The notes under the pieces: model-generated
Databases searched by the model: none
What the model was told of the DNA's origin: nothing
The model's input: only the letters and a program-made list of their open reading frames with translations
In this document: positions 16,392 to 24,833 of the stretch, piece by piece
Layout of the letters: the number at the start of each line of letters is the position of its first letter
Position numbering within the stretch: the first letter of the stretch is position 1
Assembly: GCF_000826685.1 (NCBI RefSeq)
Contig: NZ_JROO01000031.1
Span: 79,445-143,444 of the forward strand
DNA length: 64,000 bases
Direction: 5' to 3'
Source: Streptomonospora alba
GTDB lineage: Bacteria; Actinomycetota; Actinomycetes; Streptosporangiales; Streptosporangiaceae
Position numbers and translations under genes: made by a program

Positions 16392-18322
16392 CGGGCCGCC
16401 TCCGTTTCGACGTGTCCGCCGCGCACGGGAACCACCCGGTCGACGGCTTCGGACCAGCGTGTGTCGTGGGCGACCACGATCCCCGTGCGGCCGGCGAGCA
16501 GCCGCGTGACGGCGGTACGCAGCGCCGCGGCGTTGTCGGGATCGAGATGAGCCGTGGGTTCGTCCAGCAGCACGATGGGAGCATCGCGCAGGAACGCGCG
16601 GGCTACGGCGATGCGCTGCCGCTGCCCGGCGGAGAGGCGGGCGCCGCGCTCGCCGAGCCGCGTCCCGTACCCCTCGGGCAGCGCCCGGATGAATTCGTCG
16701 GCCTCGGCGCGCTCGGCAGCCGACCGGACTTCGTCCATACCGGCCTCGGGCGCGCCCAGCCGGATGTTGCCGGCGACGGTGTCGTCGAAGAGGTAGGGCG
16801 ACTGCGGTACCCACGCGATGCGCCTGCGCCACTCGTCGGCGGGAATGCTCTCCAACGGGATCCACTCGGCCCCGGAGTCCGGCTCGGGCGCACCGCCCTC
16901 GGCGTCGCGCACCAGGATGTGGCCCGAAACCGGTTCGGTGAAACGAAGCAGCAGGGAGAGCAGCGAGCTCTTTCCGGACCCGCTCGGTCCGACGAGCAGC
17001 ACCGAGCGGCCCGGATCGATCGAGAGGTTCACCCGGTCGAGCGCCGGAGTGTCCCGGCCCGGATACACGAGGCGGACGTCCTCCAGCCCGATCCACGCGG
17101 CACCGGCGGCTCGGCTGTGCGGACCCCGGGTGTCGCCTTCGGTTTCGCCGGGGTCCGCTCCGCTCGCTCGTCGCCTCTCCAACTGGGTGCTTTCCGGGAG
17201 TGTTCGGCTTCTCGCTCGGCTGTGCGGACGCTGCTTTTCGGCGGTGCGGTCGGCATCGTCCGCTCCGCTCGCTCGTCGCCTCTCCAACTCGGTGAACACC
17301 TGCTCTGCGGCTGCCACTCCCTCCATGCTGGCGTGGAAGCGGGAACCGACCTCGCGGAGCGGGAGGTAGGCCTCAGGGGCGAGGATCAGCACGAGCAGGG
17401 CGGTCTGGTAGTCCAGCACCCCGTACATCAGCCGGATGCCGATCTCCACCGCGACCAGGGCCACCGCAAGCGTCGAGAGCAGCTCCAGCACGAACGCCGA
17501 CAGGAAGGCCACCCGCAGCGTCGCCATGGTGGTGCGCCGGTGTTCGTCGGTGATCCGCCGGATGATGTCGGCCTGCGCCTTGGCGCGGCGGAAGATCGCG
17601 AGCGTGGGCAGCCCGTCCACCACGTCGAGGAAATGGCCGCCCAGCCGGTTCAGCAGCCGCCACTGGCGCTGAGTGCGCGCCTGGGTGTGCCAGCCCACCA
17701 GGGCCATGAACAGCGGAATCAGCGGTAGCGTCACTGCGATGACAGCGGCTGAGATCCAGTCCGCGCCCGCTACGACGACGAGAACGGCGGCGGGGACGAG
17801 CACCGCCAGCACCAGCTGCGGGAGATACCGGGCGAAGTAATCATCCAGCGCGTCGAGGCCACGTGTGGCAAGCGTGACCAGTTCGCCGGCACGTGGCGTG
17901 CCCGTCCCCTCTTCGGAACCGGCCTGCCCTGACAACCAGACCGCTTCCGCCCCCGACGACCCTGCGGGCCGGAGGGAGTCTGCACCGTGCCCGTCCAACT
18001 CGGCCGCGCCGCCCGTGCCCGTCACATGGGCCACCAGCCGCCGCCGCAGCTCGGACTTGGCCTTGGCCGCCGAGCGCAGCGCCGCGGTCTCCTGGACATA
18101 GGCCATGGCCGCCCGCGCGACCGCCACGGCGGCGACGGCGCTGATCGCCCATCCCAGCTCGGCCGCGCCCATCCCCGCGGCCGCACCGGAGATCACTCGT
18201 GCCAGCAGCCAGGCCTGGGCCAGGACGAACGCGGTAACGGCCACGCCGGTGACGACGGTGACGGCCAGGTGCACGCGGACGGCGCGCGCCGTCCGCACCA
18301 GGCGGGGATCGAGCGGCTTCAT
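16388..18322 (-). CDS. cydD: thiol reductant ABC exporter subunit CydD
   Basis: 644-aa partner of CydC. Transmembrane domain in about residues 20-310, then Walker A GPSGSGKSS, signature LSAGQRQRIAVARAFL and Walker B IVLLDEP. Between the two domains lies an unusual linker of about 75 residues in which LERRRASGAD...PHSRA occurs twice. In the DNA this is a 105-bp tandem duplication (17110-17214 and 17215-17319), exactly 35 codons, so the frame is kept. Family members normally have a short linker here. The gene starts 20 bp after cydB and overlaps cydC by 4 bp. Confidence 0.93.
   Translation of the reverse strand: MKPLDPRLVRTARAVRVHLAVTVVTGVAVTAFVLAQAWLLARVISGAAAGMGAAELGWAISAVAAVAVARAAMAYVQETAALRSAAKAKSELRRRLVAHVTGTGGAAELDGHGADSLRPAGSSGAEAVWLSGQAGSEEGTGTPRAGELVTLATRGLDALDDYFARYLPQLVLAVLVPAAVLVVVAGADWISAAVIAVTLPLIPLFMALVGWHTQARTQRQWRLLNRLGGHFLDVVDGLPTLAIFRRAKAQADIIRRITDEHRRTTMATLRVAFLSAFVLELLSTLAVALVAVEIGIRLMYGVLDYQTALLVLILAPEAYLPLREVGSRFHASMEGVAAAEQVFTELERRRASGADDADRTAEKQRPHSRARSRTLPESTQLERRRASGADPGETEGDTRGPHSRAAGAAWIGLEDVRLVYPGRDTPALDRVNLSIDPGRSVLLVGPSGSGKSSLLSLLLRFTEPVSGHILVRDAEGGAPEPDSGAEWIPLESIPADEWRRRIAWVPQSPYLFDDTVAGNIRLGAPEAGMDEVRSAAERAEADEFIRALPEGYGTRLGERGARLSAGQRQRIAVARAFLRDAPIVLLDEPTAHLDPDNAAALRTAVTRLLAGRTGIVVAHDTRWSEAVDRVVPVRGGHVETEAAR
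17110..17319. repeat. in-frame 105-bp tandem duplication within cydD
   Basis: Two copies with a period of exactly 105 bp. The blocks CTCGGCTGTGCGGAC (17110-17124 and 17215-17229) and a 37-bp block starting GTCCGCTCCGCTCGC (17153-17189 and 17258-17294, one mismatch) are conserved, while the bases between them have diverged. That pattern suggests an old duplication or repeat insertion under constraint only at the conserved blocks. Confidence 0.85.
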
Positions 18323-18342
18323 CGGCCGGTCCTTCCGTGTCG

Positions 18343-19467
18343 TCAGTCGCCGGCCGGGCGGGGCGCCGGGGCCGGCCGCACGACGCCGGGGCCCGCGTCC
18401 GCTGGTGCGGTCGGCGCCTGCACGCCGTCGCCGCCCTCCGTGCTGACCGGTTCAGCGTCACCATAGGCGGGTGCAGGCTCGATCTGCTCCCGGCTCACCC
18501 GCTTGCGGAACACCCAGTAGCTCCAGGCCTGGTAGGCCACCACGATCGGCAGGAACACCACCGCCACCCACGTGATCACCGTGAGGGCGTAGGCGGCCGA
18601 AGAGGCGTTGTCCACGGTCAGGTCGAAGGCGGGGTCGGTGGTCGAGGGCAGCACAGCCGGGTACAGCGACCCGAAGAGAAGGACGGTCGCCGCGCCGATG
18701 GCGGCCATCGTCGCGGTGAACGACCATCCTTCGCGCCCGGCCGCGGCCAGTCGCGCGCCCGCCGCCAGCGCCGCCGCGGCCACCGCCGCGACGGGCAGTG
18801 TCCACCCGGCGCCGTACTCGTACTGGGTCCAGCCCAGGAACAGGACGCCCGCCGGAACCGCGACCACCGACGCGCGCGTCGCGGCGGTGCGGGCGCGCGC
18901 CCGCACCGGACCGGAGGTCTTGAGGGTCAGGAAGACCGCTCCGTGCAGCGTGAACAGGGTCAGCGTGGTCAGCCCGCCCAACAGTGCGTAGGGATTGAGC
19001 AGGTCCACCAGGCCTCCGGTGACGATGCCGTCGGCGTCCATCGGCACACCGCGCACGATGTTGCCGAAGACCACGCCCCACAGCACCGCGGGTACCGTGC
19101 TGCCGAAGACGATCGCCCGGTCCCACCAGGCGCGCCACCGGTCGGTGTCGCCCTTGCCCCGGTACTCGAAGGCGACTCCGCGCACGATCAGCGCCAGCAG
19201 GATGAGCAGCAGCGGCAGGTAGAAGCCGCTGAACGTCGAGGCGTACCAGGCGGGGAACGCGGCGAACATCGCCCCGGCCGCGGTGATCAGCCAGACCTCG
19301 TTGCCGTCCCAGATCGGGCCGATCGCGTTGATCATGACGCGCCGGTCGGTGTCGTCTCTGCCGATGAAGGGGAGCAGGACGCCCACGCCGAAGTCGAAGC
19401 CCTCCAGGACGAAGTAGCCGGTCCACAGGACGGCGATGGCGATGAACCAGATGTCGGGCAGTTCCAT
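18343..19467 (-). CDS. cydB: cytochrome bd oxidase subunit II
   Basis: 374-aa multi-pass membrane subunit of the quinol-oxidising bd-type terminal oxidase. The opening MELPDIWFIAIAVLW, the GFDFGVG motif, the GPIWDGNEVW motif in the first third and about eight hydrophobic segments are typical. It ends with an unusually long hydrophilic, Pro/Ala/Glu-rich tail of roughly 50 residues. It starts 11 bp after cydA and is followed 20 bp later by cydD. Confidence 0.95.
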   Translation of the reverse strand: MELPDIWFIAIAVLWTGYFVLEGFDFGVGVLLPFIGRDDTDRRVMINAIGPIWDGNEVWLITAAGAMFAAFPAWYASTFSGFYLPLLLILLALIVRGVAFEYRGKGDTDRWRAWWDRAIVFGSTVPAVLWGVVFGNIVRGVPMDADGIVTGGLVDLLNPYALLGGLTTLTLFTLHGAVFLTLKTSGPVRARARTAATRASVVAVPAGVLFLGWTQYEYGAGWTLPVAAVAAAALAAGARLAAAGREGWSFTATMAAIGAATVLLFGSLYPAVLPSTTDPAFDLTVDNASSAAYALTVITWVAVVFLPIVVAYQAWSYWVFRKRVSREQIEPAPAYGDAEPVSTEGGDGVQAPTAPADAGPGVVRPAPAPRPAGD

Positions 19468-19478
19468 GGTCGTCGCTC

Positions 19479-20948
19479 CTAGTAGACGAAGGCCGGAACG
19501 GGGGCGTCGGAGTCCGGTTCGTCCTCGTCCTCCCGGTCGGGCACCACGTGGGAAGGGCCGGCCTTGATGTAGCGCCACAGCAGCGAGCCCTCGACCACGG
19601 CCAGCACGCCGTAGACCAGCGTGAACATGGTCAGCGAGAACGCGACCTGGCCGAGGCTGACGCCGGGGGAGACGCTGGCGGCGGTGAGCAGTTCGCCGTG
19701 CACGGTCCAGGGCTGGCGGCCCATCTCGGTGAGGACCCAGCCCAGGATGTTGGCGGCCAGGGCCGCGGGCAGCGCGAGGACGGCCGCTGAGTAGAACCAG
19801 CCGCTGCGGGGCAGCCGGCGCCTGCGGGTCAGCCACAGGCCCACAGCCGAGACGGCGACGGCGGCCAGGCCCAGCCCGATCATCAGGCGGAACGACCAGT
19901 ACAGGACGAAGACGTTGGGGATGTAGTCGCCCTGCCCGTAGAGCTCCTCGTAGTCCTGCTGGAGGTCGTTCATGCCCTGCACGGTGCCGTCGACGGTGCC
20001 GGTGGCCAGGAAGCTCAGCACGTGCGGCACGTCGACGTCGATGACGTTGAGCCGTTCGTCGGTGTCGCCCACGGCGAAGGTCGAGAAGGGCGCGCCCTCC
20101 TCGGTCTCCCAGTGGGCCTCGGCCGCGGCCAGCTTCATCGGCTCGTAGGCGGCGGCCAGTTTGGCCTGGTGGTCGCCGGAGTAGACGGCCAGCACGCCGG
20201 CGGCCAGAGTGACGACCATGCCCGCCCGCAGCGTCGTGCGGAACAGTTCCCGTTCGCGCCCGGCCCGGCCGCCGGCAGCGGGCGCCTCGGCCTCCGCGCC
20301 GTTCCCGGCGCGCGCCGGCCGGGAGCTCCAGAGCTTGTAGGCGCTGACCGCGGCGACGAACATTCCGGCGGTGATGAAGGCCGCCGAGACCACGTGCAGG
20401 TAGGTCGACCAGGCCTGGGTGTTGCTCAGCACCGCCCAGATGTCGGCGAGCTGTGCCCGGCCGGTCTCGGGATCGCGGGTGAAGCCCACCGGGTGCCGCA
20501 TCCAGGCGTTGGCCGCGAGGATGAAGTAGGCCGAGAGGTTCGTGCCGATGGCCGCGGCCCAGATGCAGGCCAGGTGGACGCCGCGCGGCAGCCGGTCCCA
20601 GCCGAAGATCCACAGGCCGATGAAGGTGGACTCCAGGAAGAAGGCCAGCAGCGCCTCCATGGCCAGCGGAGCGCCGAATACGTCGCCGACGAAGCGGGAG
20701 TACTCGCTCCAGTTCATCCCGAACTGGAATTCCTGCACGATGCCGGTCACCACGCCCATGGCGAAGTTGATCAGGAAGAGCTTGCCGAAGAACTTCGTGG
20801 CCCGCAGGTAGCGGTACTTGCCGGTGCGGTACCAGGCGGTCTGCAGCGAGGCGACGATCACCGAGAGGCCGATCGTCAGCGGCACGAACAGGAAGTGGTA
20901 GACGGTCGTGATGCCGAACTGCCACCGTGCGAGATCGAGAGCCTCCAT
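19479..20948 (-). CDS. cydA: cytochrome bd oxidase subunit I
   Basis: 489-aa haem-bearing subunit of the high-affinity quinol oxidase used at low oxygen or when the bc1-aa3 branch is blocked. The start MEALDLARWQFGITTVYHF carries the His ligand of haem b595 (in family terms), GIVQEFQFGMNW precedes the Q-loop, and FLESTFIGLWIFGW contains the conserved charged residues of the second helix. Nine or so membrane segments. ATG at 20946-20948 with a GAGAGGCGG site. It is first in cydABDC, and three palindromes lie 36-75 bp upstream. Confidence 0.95.
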   Translation of the reverse strand: MEALDLARWQFGITTVYHFLFVPLTIGLSVIVASLQTAWYRTGKYRYLRATKFFGKLFLINFAMGVVTGIVQEFQFGMNWSEYSRFVGDVFGAPLAMEALLAFFLESTFIGLWIFGWDRLPRGVHLACIWAAAIGTNLSAYFILAANAWMRHPVGFTRDPETGRAQLADIWAVLSNTQAWSTYLHVVSAAFITAGMFVAAVSAYKLWSSRPARAGNGAEAEAPAAGGRAGRERELFRTTLRAGMVVTLAAGVLAVYSGDHQAKLAAAYEPMKLAAAEAHWETEEGAPFSTFAVGDTDERLNVIDVDVPHVLSFLATGTVDGTVQGMNDLQQDYEELYGQGDYIPNVFVLYWSFRLMIGLGLAAVAVSAVGLWLTRRRRLPRSGWFYSAAVLALPAALAANILGWVLTEMGRQPWTVHGELLTAASVSPGVSLGQVAFSLTMFTLVYGVLAVVEGSLLWRYIKAGPSHVVPDREDEDEPDSDAPVPAFVY

Positions 20949-20983
20949 GCCCGCCTCTCTCAGCGTCCTTGGATAGACGGCTC

Positions 20984-21023
20984 GTAGTACTACGAACCGT
21001 AGTTCTACAAACTGTAGTTCTAC
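20984..21023. promoter_or_regulatory. three palindromic decamers at 15-bp spacing upstream of cydA
   Basis: GTAGTACTAC at 20984-20993, GTAGTTCTAC at 20999-21008 and again at 21014-21023, each starting exactly 15 bp after the previous, with a degenerate fourth copy near 21032-21040. Each decamer is a dyad (GTAG..CTAC). Such regular, palindromic, promoter-proximal repeats are the hallmark of a cooperative repressor. The dyads recall winged-helix BlaI/MecI/CopY-type sites in style, but the regulator cannot be named from the sequence. No Rex-type site (TGTGAAnnnnnnTTCACA) is visible. Confidence 0.7.
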
Positions 21024-21194
21024 ACGGCGTCGTAGTCGACCGGCGGGGGAGAGGCGCACATCACCGGAGGACGGGCAGGCGCGGACGAGCCGCGGCCTCG
21101 GCGGCGGGTGATCCGCCGGTGCGAAGGCCCGTGATCAGGAGTCGCCCGGGAACGCCGCCGGGCTGTTCCCGGGGCTGCCGTGGCGTAGTCCCGT

Positions 21195-21875
21195 CTACTC
21201 GGGCTCGGCGCCGCGGTCGCGCAGCATCCGCTCCATCAGGTCGATCTCGCTCTGCTGCGCCTCGGACATCCCCTCGGCGAAATCGGCCACCAGCGACTCG
21301 CTGCTCAGGTCGGCGCCGGCGTCGGCCATCTCGATTCCGCCCTCGTGATGGTGGATCATCAGCTGCAGGAAGAGGATCTCCGCCTTCTCGCCCTCGGCTT
21401 CGCGGAGCTTCTCCATCTCGGCTTCCGAGGCCATGCCGGCCATCCGCCCTGTCGCGTCGCCGCCCGAGCCCTGGCCGCCGCCGTGCCCGCCGTGGCCCTC
21501 CATCCATGCCATGGCCGGCTGGGCGCCGCGTGCCGGGAGGTCCCACTGCACCAGCCAGCCCTGCATCCGTCCGATCTGCTCCTGCTGGGTGCGCAGGATG
21601 TCGGTGGCCAGGGTCCGCAGCACCCGGTCGTCGGCCTCCTCCAGCACGATCAGCGACATGTCCACCGCCTGGGAGTGGTGCACGCTCATATCGCGCAGGA
21701 ACCCGGCCTCGGGCGAGTTGTCGATCGGATGGGCGGGGCGCCCGACCAGGTAGCCGCCCAGCAGTGCGACGACGACCAGCGGAACCGCGATCAGCAGCGG
21801 AACCGTCCGCCGTCGCCGAGTCGGCCCGGCCTCTTCGCTTCCGGCCGGGGTGTGGTCGTCCACCGTCTGTGTCAT
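21195..21875 (-). CDS. DUF305 domain protein, membrane anchored
   Basis: 226 aa. One N-terminal membrane segment (about residues 25-45, VPLLIAVPLVVVALLGGYLV) places the rest outside the cell. Two ferritin-like half motifs follow: FLRDMSVHHSQAVDM and FLQLMIHHHEGGIEMA, typical of DUF305. A Gly/His-rich loop GHGGHGGGQG lies between them. The histidine pairs suggest metal binding, often discussed for copper, but function is not established. The ATG at 21873-21875 has GGGGAAGAG upstream; an in-frame ATG six codons earlier is possible. Divergent from the DUF3105 gene, a pairing I recall from other actinobacteria. Confidence 0.85.
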   Translation of the reverse strand: MTQTVDDHTPAGSEEAGPTRRRRTVPLLIAVPLVVVALLGGYLVGRPAHPIDNSPEAGFLRDMSVHHSQAVDMSLIVLEEADDRVLRTLATDILRTQQEQIGRMQGWLVQWDLPARGAQPAMAWMEGHGGHGGGQGSGGDATGRMAGMASEAEMEKLREAEGEKAEILFLQLMIHHHEGGIEMADAGADLSSESLVADFAEGMSEAQQSEIDLMERMLRDRGAEPE

Positions 21876-21929
21876 ATGCTCTTCCCCACCCATGGGAACC
21901 ATTCTGGCGGTACGCGCGTTCGGAATGGC

Positions 21930-21955
21930 GCACCGTGCTTTGAGCGTAACGGTGC
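21930..21955. promoter_or_regulatory. inverted repeat in the DUF305/DUF3105 divergent interval
   Basis: GCACCGT (21930-21936) and ACGGTGC (21949-21955) form a perfect 7-bp dyad around 12 bp, between the divergent starts at 21875 and 21989. Its position suits an operator serving both genes. Confidence 0.4.
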
Positions 21956-21988
21956 ATGACGCGTGACGACCCATCCTGGAGAGGCACA

Positions 21989-22687
21989 GTGGCCAAGAAC
22001 GCAGCCGAACGCCGCCGCAAGGCCGAAGAGCGCCGCCGAGAGCGCGAACGCGCGGAGCGCCGCTCCCGGATCCTGCGTGTGACCGCGTTCGCGGGCGCCG
22101 GGGTGCTGTTCGCCGGGATGGTGGGCTTCGGCATCTGGGTCGCCTACGACCGGGGTGTCGGCGGCGGCAGCGGCAGCGCAGAGGCGTCCGAGATCGAGAA
22201 CCTGAAGACCTACGACGGACTGACCAACCAGCACGTCCCTCAGCCCGTCGACTACGAGATGACCCCGCCCGCGGGCGGCGACCACCACGCCGTCTGGCAG
22301 AACTGCGGCGTATACGACGCCCCGCTGTCGAGTGTGAACGCGGTCCACTCCCTGGAGCACGGCGCGGTCTGGATCACCTACGATCCGGACCTGGCCGAGG
22401 ACAAGGTCGAGGAACTGAACTCCCTGTACAGCCAGGGCAGCTACATCATCGTCAGCCCCTACGACGAGCAGGAGATGCCGGCGCCGATCGTGGCCAGCGC
22501 CTGGGGGAACCAGATCGAGGTGAAGTCGCCCGGCGACGAGCGGCTCTCCCAGTTCCTGCGCTCCTTCGAGCGCAGTCCCAACGTCCCCGAGCCCGGCGCG
22601 GCCTGCACCCAGGGCCTCGACCTCACCGCGCAGGAGCTGCAGGAGGCCGGCGGCCTTGAGGCGCTCGGCCAGGGCATGCAGCGCTGA
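21989..22687 (+). CDS. DUF3105 domain protein, membrane anchored
   Basis: 232 aa. A strongly basic N-terminus (many Arg/Glu) leads to one membrane segment at about 32-52, and the outer domain contains GGDHHAVWQNCGVYD and VHSLEHGAVWITYDP, the conserved His/Cys and His-Gly motifs of DUF3105. The role is unknown; the invariant His and Cys could bind metal. GTG at 21989 is preceded by GGAGAGG. Divergent from DUF305, so the two are probably co-regulated and may act together outside the membrane. Confidence 0.85.
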   Translation: MAKNAAERRRKAEERRRERERAERRSRILRVTAFAGAGVLFAGMVGFGIWVAYDRGVGGGSGSAEASEIENLKTYDGLTNQHVPQPVDYEMTPPAGGDHHAVWQNCGVYDAPLSSVNAVHSLEHGAVWITYDPDLAEDKVEELNSLYSQGSYIIVSPYDEQEMPAPIVASAWGNQIEVKSPGDERLSQFLRSFERSPNVPEPGAACTQGLDLTAQELQEAGGLEALGQGMQR

Positions 22688-22746
22688 CCAGGCCCGTCCG
22701 CGCCCGGGGCCGCCGGTCCCGGGCGCCGGTCGGCGCCGGGACCGCC

Positions 22747-23202
22747 TCAGAGCTCGCCGGAGGGCAGTTTCGGGATCTCCCGGGCGATCAGGCCGCTGAT
22801 CTCCACCAGGCCTTGCGCCGGTGCCCCGTACGAGGGCGGGACGACCATCTCGACGTAGGCTTCGCGGCCCACCGCGGTGTACACCTCCGGCTCCTCGGGC
22901 AGCCAGGCGATGTCGTCCACCACCATCAGTTCGGAGCCGGGCCGCAGCTCCGCGGGGCGCTCCACGCCGCAGCGGAGCGCGATCGGGGGGTCGCCCCACG
23001 CCGCCGCATAGGGGGTCTGGGGCCGGACCTCGACCCGCTCCTGATCGAACAACCGCTCAGGGACCCGGTCCACCAGGGCCCGGCACATGTCCTGGGCCGC
23101 CGCATCCGGCGAGGGCGCCGGCACCTCGACCGCCTGCGCCGAGCAGCCCGCGAGCACGCTCACGGCGCCGAGCGCGGCCAGACCCGCTGCGCCACGTCGC
23201 AC
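22747..23202 (-). CDS. DUF3515 family lipoprotein
   Basis: 151 aa. The signal peptide ends in a lipobox LAGC (Cys near residue 19), so it is attached to the outer face of the membrane. MCRALVDRVPERL, then AAAWGDPPIALRCGV, are the DUF3515 hallmarks, followed by a VDDIAWLPEE segment. Such proteins are widespread in actinobacteria next to thiL and an Lrp-domain gene, as here. Function unknown. The GTG at 23200-23202 is the likely start. Confidence 0.85.
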   Translation of the reverse strand: MRRGAAGLAALGAVSVLAGCSAQAVEVPAPSPDAAAQDMCRALVDRVPERLFDQERVEVRPQTPYAAAWGDPPIALRCGVERPAELRPGSELMVVDDIAWLPEEPEVYTAVGREAYVEMVVPPSYGAPAQGLVEISGLIAREIPKLPSGEL

Positions 23203-23257
23203 TGTCCCCGCCCTTCGGACCTTCGATCCGCCCCGGTGAACCCTCGCCCGGCCGCCG

Positions 23258-23491
23258 TCAGATGTTGACGATCGGGCAGGTGAGCGTGCGGGCGATGCCG
23301 TCGAGCCGCTGTATTCGCGCCACGACCATGCGCCCCAGCGCGTCGACGTCCTCGGCCTGCGCGCGCACGATCACATCGTAGGGCCCGGTGACGTCCTCGG
23401 CCTGGGTGACCCCGTCGATGGCCAAGATCTCGCGCGCGACGTCGGCCGCCCGTCCCGCTTCGGTCTGGACCAACACGTACGCCTGCACCAT
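23258..23491 (-). CDS. stand-alone Lrp/AsnC ligand-binding (RAM) domain
   Basis: 77 aa, just the amino-acid-sensing RAM half of an Lrp regulator without a helix-turn-helix. The fold pattern is visible: VQAYVLVQTE (first strand), GPYDVIVRAQ (centre) and a C-terminal TLTCPIVNI strand. Such small proteins form rings and may sense amino acids or pair with full-length Lrp. ATG at 23489-23491 has a GGAGG site. It is divergent from thiL. Confidence 0.85.
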   Translation of the reverse strand: MVQAYVLVQTEAGRAADVAREILAIDGVTQAEDVTGPYDVIVRAQAEDVDALGRMVVARIQRLDGIARTLTCPIVNI

Positions 23492-23633
23492 GGAACCTCC
23501 ATCTGCTCGTTTTCGCCCGGCCGTGCCGATCCCCGCCGGTCGGTCCCGCGCTGCCGTTCCCGTGCCGTCGTGCACGTGTGGGGCCGCAGGGTCTAGACCA
23601 CTGGCGCCGAGGCGTCACCGTACCCTGAGAGCT

Positions 23634-24641
23634 GTGTGGAGCACCATTGGGCAACTGGGCGAATTCGGCCTGATCGAGCGCGTGACGGCGAGATTCCCGG
23701 GAACGGACGACGTAATCCTCGGTCCCGGCGACGATGCCGCGATCGTCAGCGCGCCCGACGGGCGGGTGGTGGCGACGACCGACGTGCTGGTGGAGACCAG
23801 GCATTTCCGCCGCGAGTGGTCCTCGGCCGAGGACGTCGGGCGCAAGGCCGCCGCCCAGAACATCGCCGACATCGCCGCCATGGGCGCCCGCCCCACGGCC
23901 CTGCTGGTCGGATTCGCCGCGCCGCCGGACGTGCCGGTGTCCTGGGCCGAGGAACTCGCCGAAGGCCTGCGCGCCGAATGCGCCTTCGCCGGGGCCGCCG
24001 TGGTCGGCGGGGACACGGTCTCGGCCGGCGAGATCACCCTGGCGATCACCGCGCTGGGCGATCTGGAAGGGCGGAGCGCCGTACGCCGCGACGGCGCGCT
24101 GCCGGGCGACGTCGTCGCCGTCGCCGGCTCCCTGGGGCTGTCCTCGGCCGGGTTCGCGCTGCTGGAGGCCGGGGTGCACGGCGCGGCGGACGCCGGCTCG
24201 GACGAGGCCGACCCCGGTTGGCTGCGTTGCCTCGGCGAGCACCGCAGGCCGCGCCCGCCCTATGCCGACGGCCCCGGGGCCGCGCGCCTGGGCGCCCGCG
24301 CGATGCTCGACGTCAGCGACGGCCTGGTGCAGGATCTGGGGCACGTCGCTCAGGCCGGCACCGTTGTGATCGACCTGGACTCCGCGGCCTTCGTGCCCGA
24401 GCCCGAGCTGAGCGAGGCGGTCGTGCTGCTGCACGAACTGGGGCGCACCGGCCGCGGCGCCCTGGAGCACATGCTCTTCGGCGGCGAGGACCACGCCCTG
24501 GCGGCCGCCTTTCCGCCTGAGGCCGAACTGCCGCCGCAGTGGCGCGTGATCGGCACCGTGTCCGCACCCGGCGCGGACGGTCCCCGGGTCGCCGTCGACG
24601 GCGCCTCCGTGAGCGCGCGAGGCTGGGAGCATTTCCGCTGA
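23634..24641 (+). CDS. thiL: thiamine-monophosphate kinase
   Basis: 335 aa. It phosphorylates thiamine monophosphate to the diphosphate coenzyme, the last step of thiamine biosynthesis. The AIR-synthase-like fold shows GPGDDAAIV at the Mg/ATP site, then TTDVLVE, the NIADIAAMGARP helix, VVGGDTVSAGE and, near the end, MLDVSDGL and GGEDHAL. I chose the GTG at 23634, giving VWSTIGQLGEFGLI, the normal N-terminus; the longer open frame upstream is Arg/Pro-rich shadow. Spacing to neighbours suggests a single-gene unit with its own promoter near the Lrp-domain gene. Confidence 0.93.
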   Translation: MWSTIGQLGEFGLIERVTARFPGTDDVILGPGDDAAIVSAPDGRVVATTDVLVETRHFRREWSSAEDVGRKAAAQNIADIAAMGARPTALLVGFAAPPDVPVSWAEELAEGLRAECAFAGAAVVGGDTVSAGEITLAITALGDLEGRSAVRRDGALPGDVVAVAGSLGLSSAGFALLEAGVHGAADAGSDEADPGWLRCLGEHRRPRPPYADGPGAARLGARAMLDVSDGLVQDLGHVAQAGTVVIDLDSAAFVPEPELSEAVVLLHELGRTGRGALEHMLFGGEDHALAAAFPPEAELPPQWRVIGTVSAPGADGPRVAVDGASVSARGWEHFR

Positions 24642-24833
24642 CGGGGGCAGGCCTTCGCCCACCGCGTCGGTGACGGACGGCGGTATTGCGATGCGGGCGC
24701 GGAGAACCGTGCGCATACCGAAACCGGCGAACCATGTCTCCGGCCGCCCCCTCGACGTTAAGATGTCGGTTTTGAACGCCGATTCACGCTAAGCTCTGCC
24801 TGTTTCTTCAGTCTGCACCGGAACGGGGTCACC

